Shown here piece by piece: positions 25,769 through 35,124 of a stretch of DNA of 64,000 bases. Made by a program: the position numbers and the translations under genes. Positions within the stretch are counted from its first letter, which is position 1, and the number at the start of each line of letters is the position of its first letter. Source of the DNA: Hymenobacter sp. 15J16-1T3B (GTDB taxonomy: Bacteria > Bacteroidota > Bacteroidia > Cytophagales > Hymenobacteraceae); NCBI RefSeq assembly GCF_020711235.1, contig NZ_JAJFAV010000006.1:186001-250000 (forward strand), in the 5' to 3' direction. The notes under the pieces were generated by a model. The model was not told where the DNA came from, did not search any database, and saw only the letters and a program-made list of their open reading frames with translations.

Positions 25769-28700
25769 ATGAAAAAACATCTATTCCTGGCCGGCTCGCT
25801 GCTTAGCATGGCAGTGGTGGCCAACGCCCAGCAGGCGCGCCGCATCAGCGGCGTGGTGCGCTCGGCCAAGGGCGAGGAGCTGCCCGGCGTGACCGTGGTG
25901 GTGAAAGGCACCACCAACGGTGCTACCACCGACCCCGAGGGGAAATTCAGCCTGAACGTGACCGGCGACAACCCGACGCTGCGCTTCAGCTACATCGGCT
26001 TCGAGCCGCAGGACGTGGAAGTGGGTTCGCGCCCGGACCTGACCGTGACCCTGAAGGAAGACGCGAAGGTGCTCAACGACGTGGTGGTTATCGGCTACCA
26101 GGAAATCGAGCGCAAGGACGTAACCGGCGCCGTGTCGTCGGTGAATGCCAAGCAGATCAAAGACATTCCCGTCAACTCCGCCGCCGAAGCCCTGACCGGG
26201 CGCCTGGCCGGCGTGCAGCTGACCTCGGCCGAAGGCACGCCCGGCAACCTGAACGTGCAAGTGCGCGTGCGCGGCGGCGGCTCCATCACCCAGGACAACT
26301 CGCCGCTGTACGTGGTCGACGGCATCCAGATTGAAAACGCCCTTTCGGTTATTGCCCCGCAGGACATTCAGTCGGTGGACGTGCTGAAGGACGCCTCGGC
26401 CACGGCCATCTACGGCGCCCGCGGTGCCAACGGCGTTATCATCATCACCACCAAGAAGGGCCTGGAAGGCAAGACGGTGGTGAGCTACAACGGCTTTGCG
26501 GGCTTCCGCAAAATCTCCAAAACGCTCGACGTCCTCAGCCCCGACGATTACCTGAACTACCAGTTCGAGCGCACCAGCGTGATTGGCAACGCCTCGGGCG
26601 GCCTGGGCACGTTCAAGACCCTGTTCGGCTCGCGCAACTTCAACAGCGACACCCTGCAGCGCGTGCGCAACTCGCCGTTCATCGACTGGCAGGACGAAGT
26701 GTTCGGCCGCTCGGCCTTCCAGCAGACGCACAACGTGTCGGTGGCCGGCGGGGTGAAGGGCACGACCTACTCGCTGAGCCTGACGCGCAACACCGAGGAC
26801 GGCATTCAGCGCGGCTCCGACTACGTGCGCAACCTGGTGAACTTCCGCTTCGACACGAAGGCCACGGAGAAGTTCCGCTTCGGGATGAACATGCGCTTCA
26901 ACAACCAGGAAACCAACGGCGCCGGTACCTCGTCGTCGGGCTCGAACACCACTTCGCGCCTGCGCAACGCGGTGCAGTTCCAGCCCATGGCCATTCCCCG
27001 CGCCGACGGCTCGGTGGTGGACATTTCCAACTTCGACCCGGAATTCTTCGAACTCTCCTCGCTGGCTAACCCCATCGTGGTTATCGACAACGAGAAGCGC
27101 CAGGACAAGCGCCGCACCATCAACATCGGCGCCAACGCCTCGCTGAACCTGTTCAAGGGCTTGGTATTCCGTTCCACGGCCGGCTTCGACATCACCAACT
27201 TCGACCTGAGCACCTTCAACGGCCGCTACTCGCCGGTGCTGCGCGGCTCGTCGGGGGGCTACGCGGGCCTGCCCACGGCGTCCATCACCGCCACCACCCA
27301 GACCACGCTCAACAACTCGAACGTGCTGGACTACAGCTGGAAGAAGGACAAGCACGCGCTGGGCATCCTGCTCGGCCAGGAAGTGTACACGCAGCTCAAC
27401 CGCCAGCAGTACATCCAGACCAACTTCCTGCCCCAGGATATCAACTCGGAGCAGGCCTGGGCCAACATCAACCAGGGCGTGATTCCGGCCGGCCAGACGG
27501 CCCAGCCCGTGCTGCCCTCGACCAGCATTCCGCAGAACTACCGCCTGCTCTCGGGCTTCGGGCGCGTGACCTACTCCTACGACGACAAGTACCTCTTCAC
27601 CGGTACCTTCCGCGCCGACGGCTCCTCGAAGTTTGCGCGCCAGAACTGGTGGGGCTATTTCCCGGGGGCTTCGGCCGCGTGGCGTATTTCCAAGGAAGAC
27701 TTCTTCCAGAACATTGCGGTGGTTAACGACCTGAAGCTGCGCGTGAGCTACGGCGTGGCCGGCAACAACCGTATTGCCGACAATCAGTTCTACCAGCTCT
27801 ATCAGGCCGGTGTGGCCCCGTACTCGCTGGGCGGCGTTATCGTCAACGGCTCGGCCGCTACTCGCTTGGCCAACCCCGACCTGAAGTGGGAAACCACGAC
27901 CACCCGCGACGTGGGCTTCGACCTGGCCCTGCTCCAGAACCGGGTGCAGCTGACGGCTGATATCTACTACAACACCACCTCTGACCTGCTGCTCGACAAG
28001 CCGGTGCCGGCCTTCATCGGCTACACCACCCAGCAGCAGAACGTGGGCAAAACCGCCAACCGCGGCCTGGAAGTGCAGCTGACCGGCACCATCGTGCAGA
28101 GCGGCAACTTCACCTGGACGGCCACGGCCAACGCCTCCATGAACCGCGGCAAAATCGTGAGCCTGGGCGGCGACCAGCAGGAAATCCTGGGCATCACCTC
28201 GGGCTGGGCCGGCTCCCAGGCCTCGTTGATTCCGGACTACAAAGCCGTGGTGGGCCAGCCGGTGGGCCAGATGTACGGCTACGTGACCGACGGCTGGCTG
28301 ACGGCCGATGACTTCACGGGCTACACCCCGGGCGCCGGCGGCAGCCTGGGCACCTGGACGCCCCGCCGCAACGACGCCGGCCAGGTGGCCCTGGTCAACA
28401 ACCTCGGCCTGATCGGCGAGTCGCAGTTCCGCCCGGGCTTGGTGAAGTTCAAGGACCTGAACGGGGACGGCAAAATCGATGACGCCGACAAAACCGTCAT
28501 CGGCAACGCCAACCCCAAAGTGGTGGGCGGTTTGAACCAGCAGTTCACCTACAAGGGCTTCGACGCCAGCGTGTTCCTGAACTTCGTGTACGGGAACGAC
28601 ATCTACAACGCCAACAAAATCGAGTTTACCTCGAACACGGCCAACACCCAGTTCAGCAACGTGCTCGGCATCATGGCCGACCGCTACCGCTCGATCGAGG

Positions 28701-29056
28701 CCGACGGCACGCCCATCACCTCGCTGGAGCGCCTGGCCGAAGTCAACCAGAACGCCAAGATCTGGACGCCCACCCGCGGCTTCGTGCTGCACTCCTGGGC
28801 CATCGAAGACGGTTCTTTCCTGCGCGTGAACAACGTGACGGTGGGCTACACCCTGCCCAAGACGCTGACCCAGCGCGCCAAGGTGCAGTCGTTGCGCTTC
28901 TACGTGACGCTCAACAACCTCTACACCTTCACCAAGTACTCGGGCTACGACCCGGAGGCCAACACCCGCCGCTCCTCGCCGCTGACGCCGGGTGTCGACT
29001 ACGCCGCCTACCCGCGCAGCCGCGCCTTCCTGTTCGGCGTGAACCTGTCCCTGTAA
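25769..29056 (+). CDS. SusC/RagA-family TonB-dependent outer-membrane transporter (second copy)
   Basis: A 1095-residue outer-membrane protein with signal peptide (ending NAQQ, about residue 22), carboxypeptidase-regulatory-like domain (RISGVVRSAKGEELPGV), plug domain (VVVIGYQEIERKDVTGAVSS, LYVVDGIQIEN) and barrel ending FLFGVNLSL. It differs from the first SusC in plug and barrel, so it probably takes a different pectin fragment such as unsaturated or methylated oligomers; that is inference. It lies between kduI and its SusD partner, 28 bp upstream of the latter. Confidence 0.96.
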   Translation: MKKHLFLAGSLLSMAVVANAQQARRISGVVRSAKGEELPGVTVVVKGTTNGATTDPEGKFSLNVTGDNPTLRFSYIGFEPQDVEVGSRPDLTVTLKEDAKVLNDVVVIGYQEIERKDVTGAVSSVNAKQIKDIPVNSAAEALTGRLAGVQLTSAEGTPGNLNVQVRVRGGGSITQDNSPLYVVDGIQIENALSVIAPQDIQSVDVLKDASATAIYGARGANGVIIITTKKGLEGKTVVSYNGFAGFRKISKTLDVLSPDDYLNYQFERTSVIGNASGGLGTFKTLFGSRNFNSDTLQRVRNSPFIDWQDEVFGRSAFQQTHNVSVAGGVKGTTYSLSLTRNTEDGIQRGSDYVRNLVNFRFDTKATEKFRFGMNMRFNNQETNGAGTSSSGSNTTSRLRNAVQFQPMAIPRADGSVVDISNFDPEFFELSSLANPIVVIDNEKRQDKRRTINIGANASLNLFKGLVFRSTAGFDITNFDLSTFNGRYSPVLRGSSGGYAGLPTASITATTQTTLNNSNVLDYSWKKDKHALGILLGQEVYTQLNRQQYIQTNFLPQDINSEQAWANINQGVIPAGQTAQPVLPSTSIPQNYRLLSGFGRVTYSYDDKYLFTGTFRADGSSKFARQNWWGYFPGASAAWRISKEDFFQNIAVVNDLKLRVSYGVAGNNRIADNQFYQLYQAGVAPYSLGGVIVNGSAATRLANPDLKWETTTTRDVGFDLALLQNRVQLTADIYYNTTSDLLLDKPVPAFIGYTTQQQNVGKTANRGLEVQLTGTIVQSGNFTWTATANASMNRGKIVSLGGDQQEILGITSGWAGSQASLIPDYKAVVGQPVGQMYGYVTDGWLTADDFTGYTPGAGGSLGTWTPRRNDAGQVALVNNLGLIGESQFRPGLVKFKDLNGDGKIDDADKTVIGNANPKVVGGLNQQFTYKGFDASVFLNFVYGNDIYNANKIEFTSNTANTQFSNVLGIMADRYRSIEADGTPITSLERLAEVNQNAKIWTPTRGFVLHSWAIEDGSFLRVNNVTVGYTLPKTLTQRAKVQSLRFYVTLNNLYTFTKYSGYDPEANTRRSSPLTPGVDYAAYPRSRAFLFGVNLSL

Positions 29057-29084
29057 TTCCCACTCGTTTCTCCCGCTCCTGATT

Positions 29085-30965
29085 ATGAACTCGTTCCGCT
29101 TCTTTCGCGCGGCTCTGCTGGCTACCTCCGTGGTGGCCTCGGCCGGCGCGCTGACGGCCTGCAAAGATTTCCTCAGCGTGGATCCGCTGGGCCTGAATAC
29201 CACGGAATATACCTTCAGCACGGTCGACGGGGCTACGGCCGCCGTCATCGGGGCCTACGACCCGCTCTCGGGCGACAACGGCTACGGCACGCGCGTGAGC
29301 ATGTATTACCCCTACGACTCCGACGAGATGATTGGCTCGCCGGGGGCCGACGACGGGGGGCGCCGCGGCATTGCCCGCTACACGGCCAAAGCCACCAACT
29401 CGGAAATCAACAATCCCTGGAACCAGCTGTACCAGGGCGTGGAGCGCGCCAACATCTGCATCCAGCAGATTCCCGAATCGAACCTGTACACCAATGGCAC
29501 GGCCGCCGAGGTGGCCGCCATGAAACGCCTGCACGGCGAGGCGCTGACGCTGCGCGCCCAGTACCTGTTCGAGCTGGTGCGCAACTGGGGCGACATCCCG
29601 GTGCAGTTTACGCCCTCGGTGGCGGGCCAGGACTTCAGCCTACCCAACTCCGACCGCTACGCCACGCTGACCCGCCTCGTCGACGACCTGAACACGGCGG
29701 CCCAGCTGGTGCCTTGGCGTTCGGAAGTGGGCACGGCCAATGAGCGCATCACCAAAGGCGGGGTGAAAGCCCTGCGCGCCCGCATTGCCATGTTCCGCGC
29801 CGGCTACAGCGAAAACCCGCGCACCGGCGCGTTTGAGCGCCCCAGCGACTACCAGAACTACTACACCATTGCCCGTCAGGAGTGCGCCGACCTGATGGCC
29901 CGCCGCACCGAGCACGACCTGAACCCGAGCTTCCTGGAGGTGTTCAAGGCCATGAACGAGAAGCGCACCGACGCCAAAAACGAAATCATGTTCCAGGTGG
30001 GCATGTCGACGGCAACGGGGGCTTCGGGCAGCAAGCTGGGCTACTACAACGGCCCGCGCCTGCGCAACGCCAACGGCACCTACGGCTCGACCCAGGGCGC
30101 CGTGAACGTGGCGCCGCCCTACTTCTACGCCTTCGACTCGACCGACACGCGCCGCGACGTGACGATTACGACCTACGAAATCGGGGCCAGCAGCAACTTC
30201 CAGTCGGGCGTGGCCCTGACGTCCATCACCGACGGCAAGTGGCGCCGCGACTGGCACATTCCGCCTGTCACCGGGGCAGTCAACTACCTCGACTACAACT
30301 GGCCCATCATCCGCTTCGCCGACGTGCTGCTGATGTTTGCCGAGGCCGACAACGAGCTGACCGGCTCGCCCTCGCAAGCTGCCAAGGACGCCCTGCTGGA
30401 AGTGCGCCGCCGCGGCTTCGGTGGCAACGCCGCCCGCGCCGCCGCCGGCCTGGACCTGAACAGCAAAACCGGCTTCTTTAACGCCATCGTGAACGAGCGG
30501 TACCTGGAGTTTGGCGGCGAAGGCATCCGCAAGTACGACCTACTGCGCTGGAACCTCTTCGCTACCAAGATTGCCGAGGTGAAGGCCAACATCGAGAAGA
30601 TGGCCAAAAACGAGGCGCCGTACCAGAACATCCCGCAGTACCTGTACTACCGCACCCCGTCGGCTAGTCCGCTGCAGTGGGCCAACTCGTTCTACCGGCC
30701 TTCGCCCGCTACTGCTCCTGCCGGTACCACTCGCGTAAACTGGCGCCAGGCCCTCACCGCCGACTACATCGCCAACACGCGCCCGGCCAACACCACCTAC
30801 TCGCTGACGCTGCCTGGGCCCACCGGTCCGGTGACGACCACGGCTACCAGCATTGCTAGCGGCCTGGCGGCCGAATACCTGCCCGGCAAGGGCAAGGAAC
30901 TGCTGCCGATTCCGCAGGCCACGCTGGCCGCCGACCCGGCCCTGCAGCAAAACTTCGGCTACTAA
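29085..30965 (+). CDS. SusD/RagB-family outer-membrane lipoprotein (second copy)
   Basis: A 626-residue surface lipoprotein: signal ending GALTAC with the anchor Cys near residue 23, then KDFLSVDPLGLNT. The central helices carry LHGEALTLRAQYLFELVRNW, a tetratricopeptide-like SusD signature, and the C-terminal part has NERYLEFGGEGIRKYDLLRW followed by an insert rich in Pro, Thr and Ala (about residues 540-590) before the final LLPIPQATLAADPALQQNFG. Its stop overlaps the kdgF start (TAATG), so translation of the two is coupled. Confidence 0.95.
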   Translation: MNSFRFFRAALLATSVVASAGALTACKDFLSVDPLGLNTTEYTFSTVDGATAAVIGAYDPLSGDNGYGTRVSMYYPYDSDEMIGSPGADDGGRRGIARYTAKATNSEINNPWNQLYQGVERANICIQQIPESNLYTNGTAAEVAAMKRLHGEALTLRAQYLFELVRNWGDIPVQFTPSVAGQDFSLPNSDRYATLTRLVDDLNTAAQLVPWRSEVGTANERITKGGVKALRARIAMFRAGYSENPRTGAFERPSDYQNYYTIARQECADLMARRTEHDLNPSFLEVFKAMNEKRTDAKNEIMFQVGMSTATGASGSKLGYYNGPRLRNANGTYGSTQGAVNVAPPYFYAFDSTDTRRDVTITTYEIGASSNFQSGVALTSITDGKWRRDWHIPPVTGAVNYLDYNWPIIRFADVLLMFAEADNELTGSPSQAAKDALLEVRRRGFGGNAARAAAGLDLNSKTGFFNAIVNERYLEFGGEGIRKYDLLRWNLFATKIAEVKANIEKMAKNEAPYQNIPQYLYYRTPSASPLQWANSFYRPSPATAPAGTTRVNWRQALTADYIANTRPANTTYSLTLPGPTGPVTTTATSIASGLAAEYLPGKGKELLPIPQATLAADPALQQNFGY

Positions 30966-31315
30966 TGCCGACGGCTGACACCCCTTCCGCGCAGTTCTGC
31001 GCCGGCCACGGGCTCCCCTGGGAGTCCGTGGCCGAGGGCGTGCGGCGGCAGGTGCTGGCCTACGGGCCGGCGCTGATGCTGGTGAAAGTGGCCTTCGAGG
31101 CCGGCGCCGTGGGCGCCGAGCACCAGCACCCGCACGCGCAAACCAGCTACGTGGAAAGCGGCGCGTTCGAATACACTATTGCCGGCGACACCCGCGTGCT
31201 GCGGGCAGGTGACAGCTGCTTTGTGCCGGGCAACACCCTGCACGGCACCACTTGCCTGGAAAGCGGCGTGCTGCTGGATTCCTTTACTCCCCTGCGGGAG
31301 GATTTTTTGCAATAA
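30965..31315 (+). CDS. kdgF: KdgF-type cupin, unsaturated galacturonate linearisation
   Basis: A 116-residue single cupin. The metal site is visible as HQHPHAQTSYVESG (two His and a Gln) and NTLHGTTCLESG (fourth ligand His); WESVAEGVRRQVLAYGP at the start and LLDSFTPLREDFL at the end match KdgF. KdgF catalyses conversion of 4,5-unsaturated galacturonate to the linear ketone 5-keto-4-deoxyuronate, the substrate of KduI. It overlaps the susD2 stop by one base and precedes the pectinesterase/lyase gene by 27 bp, consistent with co-expression. Confidence 0.9.
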   Translation: MPTADTPSAQFCAGHGLPWESVAEGVRRQVLAYGPALMLVKVAFEAGAVGAEHQHPHAQTSYVESGAFEYTIAGDTRVLRAGDSCFVPGNTLHGTTCLESGVLLDSFTPLREDFLQ

Positions 31316-31342
31316 CCCGCCGCGGTGCGGGAGAATAAGAAG

Positions 31343-33403
31343 ATGCGCGAGATGATGCGACGTTGGCTACACAAACTGGTACTCGGAGCGGGCCTTGCCC
31401 TGGTGAGTGGCGCGGCTGCGGCCCAGCAACTCACCGTGGCCGCCGATGGCTCAGGCCAGTTTAAAACGGTGCAGGAGGCCATCAACAGCCTGCCCGCCCA
31501 CGCCGACAAACCGCGCGTCATCAACATCAAAAAAGGCATTTACCGCGAGCAAATCTTCATCGACGGCAAAGACCACCTGACCCTACGTGGTGCCGGCGAG
31601 GCGCTGACCTGGATTCAGGTATCCTTGGCCCGGGACGCGGCCCGCTGCGCCGGCAACACCGACGACTGGGGCGTGGCCACCATCAACGTGCGCAACGCCC
31701 CCGACCTGACGCTGGAAAACCTGTCGGTGGTCAACAGCTACGGCCTCGACTCGCCCGGTGAACAGACGATTCCCTGCCCCGCCGACCCGACGGGCGCGAA
31801 GAAAATCAGCGGCACCACCCACCAGATGGCCCTGCGCACCTTCGCCGGCTCGTCGCGGATGAAGTTTGTGCACTGCACCTTCCGCGCCTACGGCGGCGAC
31901 ACGGTGAGCCCCTGGGACGGCGAAGGCGGGCAGTTCTACTTCAAGGACTGCACCATGGAAGGCGGCGTCGACTTTTACTGCCCGCGCGGCTGGGCCTACG
32001 CCGAAAACTGCCGCTTTATCTGTCACAGCACCTCGGCCGCCATCTGGCACGACGGCACCGGCAGCAAGGCCTCGAAAACCGTGCTCAAGAACTGCACTTT
32101 CGAGGGCGACAAAGGCTACAAGCTCGGCCGCTACCACCGCGAGTCGCAGTTTTACCTTATCGGCTGCAAGTTCGACGAGAACATGGCCGACGTTGACATC
32201 TACCACGCCCCCTCCGGGCCCGGCACCCCGCTGTGGGGCCGCCGCGTGTACTACGCCGACTGCCACCGCAAGGGCGGCGACTACGCCTGGCACTCCGACA
32301 ACCTCGTAACGGCCGAAGGGGCGCCCTCCGAAAAGCAAATCAACGCGGCCTGGACCTTCGGCGGCGCCTGGGACCCGGTTTCGGGCAAAGTAGGGGCGCC
32401 GGTGGCTACGGCCGAGGTTAGCAGAGATTCGGTGGCCGAGCGCATGCTGGTGTACCAGCGCGCCATCGGCGGCTGGCCCAAGGCGGTAGGGGAGAAGAAG
32501 GTGGATTATCAGCACCCGCTAACCCCGGCCGAGCGCGTGCAAACGCGCAAGGACGGAACCGTGCGCAAGGACGCCACCATCGACAACAACGCCACCACGC
32601 GTGAAATCACCTACCTGCTCGGGGCTTACAAGAAGACCAACAACCTGGCCTACCGGCAGGCGGCCGAGCGCGGCATCCGCTACCTGCTGCTGATGCAGCA
32701 GAAAAGCGGCGGCTTCCCGCAGTACTACCCCGACAGCTCCTCGTACCGTGCCCAGATTACCTACAACGACAACGCCATGATCAAGGCGCTGTGGGTGCTC
32801 AAGAACGTGGCCGATAAAAAGGGCGACTACGCCCTGGTCGACTTCAGCTTGGTGCCGGCGGCCCAGCAGGCGGTGGAACGCGGCGTGCAGTGCCTGCTGA
32901 AGACGCAGTACGTGCAGAACGGCACGCTCACCGCCTGGTGCGCCCAGCACGACCGCCGCACCCTGCTGCCCTGCAAGGCCCGGGCTTTTGAGCTGGCTTC
33001 CTTGAGTGGCATGGAAACGGTGGGCATTGTGGAATTTCTGATGGCCCAGCCCGAGCAGACGCCCGAAATCAAGCGCAGCGTCGACGCGGCGGTGGCTTGG
33101 CTCGGCAAGGTCAAAATCGAGGGTTTTACCGTGAAAGATGTGGACGACCCAGCCCAGCCGACAGGTAAGGACAGGAGAGTATTGCCCGAGGCCGGCTCTA
33201 CTTTGTGGGCACGTTTTTACGACCTGGAAACCAACCAACCAATCTACGTCGGCCGCGACGGGGTGAAGCACGCCCAGCTGGCCGACATCGAACACGAACG
33301 CCGCGTGGGCTACGCCTACCTCGGCACCTGGCCGGCCAAGTTGCTGACCAAAGAATACCCCCAGTGGCAACACCAGGGTGCGAACGGAAAGAGCGGATTA
33401 TAA
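31343..33403 (+). CDS. Exported fusion of CE8-type pectinesterase-like and PL10 pectate lyase domains
   Basis: A 686-residue two-domain protein with a signal peptide (MREMMRRWLHKLVLGAGLA...). Residues ~29-330 form a CE8-type beta-helix: GIYREQIFIDG, THQMALRTF, GGDTVSPWDG, GGVDFYCPRG and LGRYHRESQF. Compared with classical methylesterases the Q-D-T-L block is G-D-T-V and L-G-R-P-W is L-G-R-Y-H, while the two Asp and the Arg remain. Residues ~350-680 are PL10: TIDNNATTREI, GGFPQYYPDSS, ITYNDNAMI (calcium Asp), CKARAFELASLSGMET (catalytic Arg) and WARFYDLETNQPIYVGRDG. One protein could de-esterify and cut pectin. Starts at 31352, 31355 and a GTG at 31325 are alternatives. Confidence 0.9.
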   Translation: MREMMRRWLHKLVLGAGLALVSGAAAAQQLTVAADGSGQFKTVQEAINSLPAHADKPRVINIKKGIYREQIFIDGKDHLTLRGAGEALTWIQVSLARDAARCAGNTDDWGVATINVRNAPDLTLENLSVVNSYGLDSPGEQTIPCPADPTGAKKISGTTHQMALRTFAGSSRMKFVHCTFRAYGGDTVSPWDGEGGQFYFKDCTMEGGVDFYCPRGWAYAENCRFICHSTSAAIWHDGTGSKASKTVLKNCTFEGDKGYKLGRYHRESQFYLIGCKFDENMADVDIYHAPSGPGTPLWGRRVYYADCHRKGGDYAWHSDNLVTAEGAPSEKQINAAWTFGGAWDPVSGKVGAPVATAEVSRDSVAERMLVYQRAIGGWPKAVGEKKVDYQHPLTPAERVQTRKDGTVRKDATIDNNATTREITYLLGAYKKTNNLAYRQAAERGIRYLLLMQQKSGGFPQYYPDSSSYRAQITYNDNAMIKALWVLKNVADKKGDYALVDFSLVPAAQQAVERGVQCLLKTQYVQNGTLTAWCAQHDRRTLLPCKARAFELASLSGMETVGIVEFLMAQPEQTPEIKRSVDAAVAWLGKVKIEGFTVKDVDDPAQPTGKDRRVLPEAGSTLWARFYDLETNQPIYVGRDGVKHAQLADIEHERRVGYAYLGTWPAKLLTKEYPQWQHQGANGKSGL

Positions 33404-33414
33404 GAATACCACCC

Positions 33415-34938
33415 ATGAGCTACTTGTCTCGCAACATCGCGCTGGCCCACGGCGCCCATTCGGCCGTCAGCCTGCCGGAGGCCGCCCAGCTGGCCCTGCC
33501 CGAAAAGGTCCTGCAATTCGGTACCGGCGTGCTGCTGCGCGGCCTGCCCGACTACCTCATCGACAAAGCCAACCGCCAAGGCATCTTCAACGGCCGCATC
33601 GTGGTGGTGAAGTCGACCGACGGCGGCGACATCAACGCCTTTGCCCGCCAGGACGGCCTCTACACGCTCTGCATCCGCGGCATCGAGGACGGCCAGCAGG
33701 TGGAGGAAAACGTGGTCAGCTCGGCCATCAGCCGCGTGCTGTCGGCCAAAAGCCAGTGGGCCGAAGTGCTGCGCTGCGCCCAGTCGCCCGACCTGCAGGT
33801 AGTCATCAGCAACACCACGGAAGTGGGCATTCAGCTGGTCGCCGACGACGTGCGCCAGTCGCCGCCCGTGTCGTTTCCCGGCAAGCTGCTGGCCGTGCTC
33901 TACGTGCGCTGGAAAGCCTTTAAAGGCGACAAATCGAAAGGCCTGGTCATCGTGCCCACCGAGCTGGTGCCCGACAACGGCCGCAAGCTGGAAGCCATTC
34001 TGCTGGAGCTGGCCCACCGCAACGAGCTGGAAGCCGAGTTCATCGACTGGCTGGAAGCCGCCAACACCTGCTGCAACTCCCTGGTCGACCGCATCGTGCC
34101 GGGCCGCCCCGACGTGGGCGCCTACAACGCTTTGACCGAGGAGCTGGGCTACGACGACGACCTGCTGACCATGTCGGAGGTGTACCGCCTCTGGGCCATC
34201 GAAGGCGACGCGAAAGTGCGCCAGGTGCTGTCGTTTGAGCAGGCCGACAAGGGCGTTATCATTCAGCCCGACATCAACCAGTTTCGCGAGCTGAAGCTGC
34301 GCATGCTCAACGGCACGCACACCCTGAGCTGCGGCCTGGCGTTCCTGAGCGGCTTCGAGACGGTGCGCGGCGCGATGGAAGACGACGTGCTGGGCCAGTT
34401 CATCAGCCGCCTGATGGTGGACGATTTGCGCCCCGGCATCCCGTACAAAATCGACGAAACCGTGGCCCGCGACTTCGCCCGCCAGGTGCTGGACCGGTTC
34501 CGCAACCCCTTCATCGAGCACCGCTGGCTGGCCATCACGCTGAACTACACGGCCAAGATGCAGATGCGCAACGTGGCCACCCTGGTACACTACGCCGAGC
34601 AGCAGAAGCAGGCGCCGCAGCACGCGGCGCTGGGCTTTGCCGCCTATCTGCTCTTCATGCGTGCCACCGAGCAAAAGGACCACACCTGGTACGGCGAGCT
34701 GAACGGCGAGCAGTACCCCATCCAGGACGAAAAAGCCGGCTACTTCGCCGACCTCTGGCAGCGCCTGCAGCCCGCCGAATTGGTGAGCGTGGTGCTGCAC
34801 AACCAAGCCCTCTGGAACCACGACCTGACCGCCCTGCCGGGCTTCGCCAGCGCCGTGACCGGCTACCTGCAGCAGATGCTGGAAGAAGGCGTATACGCCA
34901 CCGTTGCCAAGCACCTGCGGAGCGAAGTGCCTGCCTAG
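33415..34938 (+). CDS. uxaB: Tagaturonate reductase (altronate dehydrogenase)
   Basis: A 507-residue member of the mannitol/tagaturonate dehydrogenase family. The Rossmann region starts at LQFGTGVLLRGLPDYLID; LNGTHTLSCGLAFL and WLAITLNYTAKMQMRNV are the substrate-domain signatures, including the catalytic Lys/Asn region. It reduces D-tagaturonate to D-altronate with NADH in the galacturonate branch. The start MSYLSRN at 33415 lies 11 bp past the previous stop; an upstream in-frame extension overlaps that gene. A palindromic element (copy D) separates it from uxaA. Confidence 0.94.
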   Translation: MSYLSRNIALAHGAHSAVSLPEAAQLALPEKVLQFGTGVLLRGLPDYLIDKANRQGIFNGRIVVVKSTDGGDINAFARQDGLYTLCIRGIEDGQQVEENVVSSAISRVLSAKSQWAEVLRCAQSPDLQVVISNTTEVGIQLVADDVRQSPPVSFPGKLLAVLYVRWKAFKGDKSKGLVIVPTELVPDNGRKLEAILLELAHRNELEAEFIDWLEAANTCCNSLVDRIVPGRPDVGAYNALTEELGYDDDLLTMSEVYRLWAIEGDAKVRQVLSFEQADKGVIIQPDINQFRELKLRMLNGTHTLSCGLAFLSGFETVRGAMEDDVLGQFISRLMVDDLRPGIPYKIDETVARDFARQVLDRFRNPFIEHRWLAITLNYTAKMQMRNVATLVHYAEQQKQAPQHAALGFAAYLLFMRATEQKDHTWYGELNGEQYPIQDEKAGYFADLWQRLQPAELVSVVLHNQALWNHDLTALPGFASAVTGYLQQMLEEGVYATVAKHLRSEVPA

Positions 34939-35008
34939 TTTGTTGTAAGAGGTAAAGTCATGTGGAGCGCAGCCGACTCGCGCGCTTCGTTGAACCGATA
35001 ATCCAGAA

Positions 35009-35107
35009 CGTCATGCTGAGCTTGTCGAAGCATCTCTACCGCTTTACCAGATAGAAATTACTATCCTGGTAAACACGCGAGATGCCTCGAATTCGCTCGG
35101 AATGACG
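35009..35107 (+). repeat. Palindromic intergenic element, ATGCTGAGC subfamily, copy D
   Basis: Starts CGTCATGCTGAGCTTGTCGA, includes AGCATCTCTACCGC, and ends with the inverted arm GAGATGCCTCGAATTCGCTC followed by GGAATGACG. It lies in the uxaB-uxaA gap and would fold as a long hairpin in the transcript. Confidence 0.8.
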
Positions 35108-35124
35108 GCCTAGAGCAACCCAAG

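Noticed and set aside
25781-29248. A 1155-codon open frame antisense to susC2, and similar long antisense frames over susD1/GH28 and other genes.
   Set aside because: They lie opposite well-identified genes, have His/Val/Gly/Arg-biased composition and no recognisable domains; a by-product of high GC.
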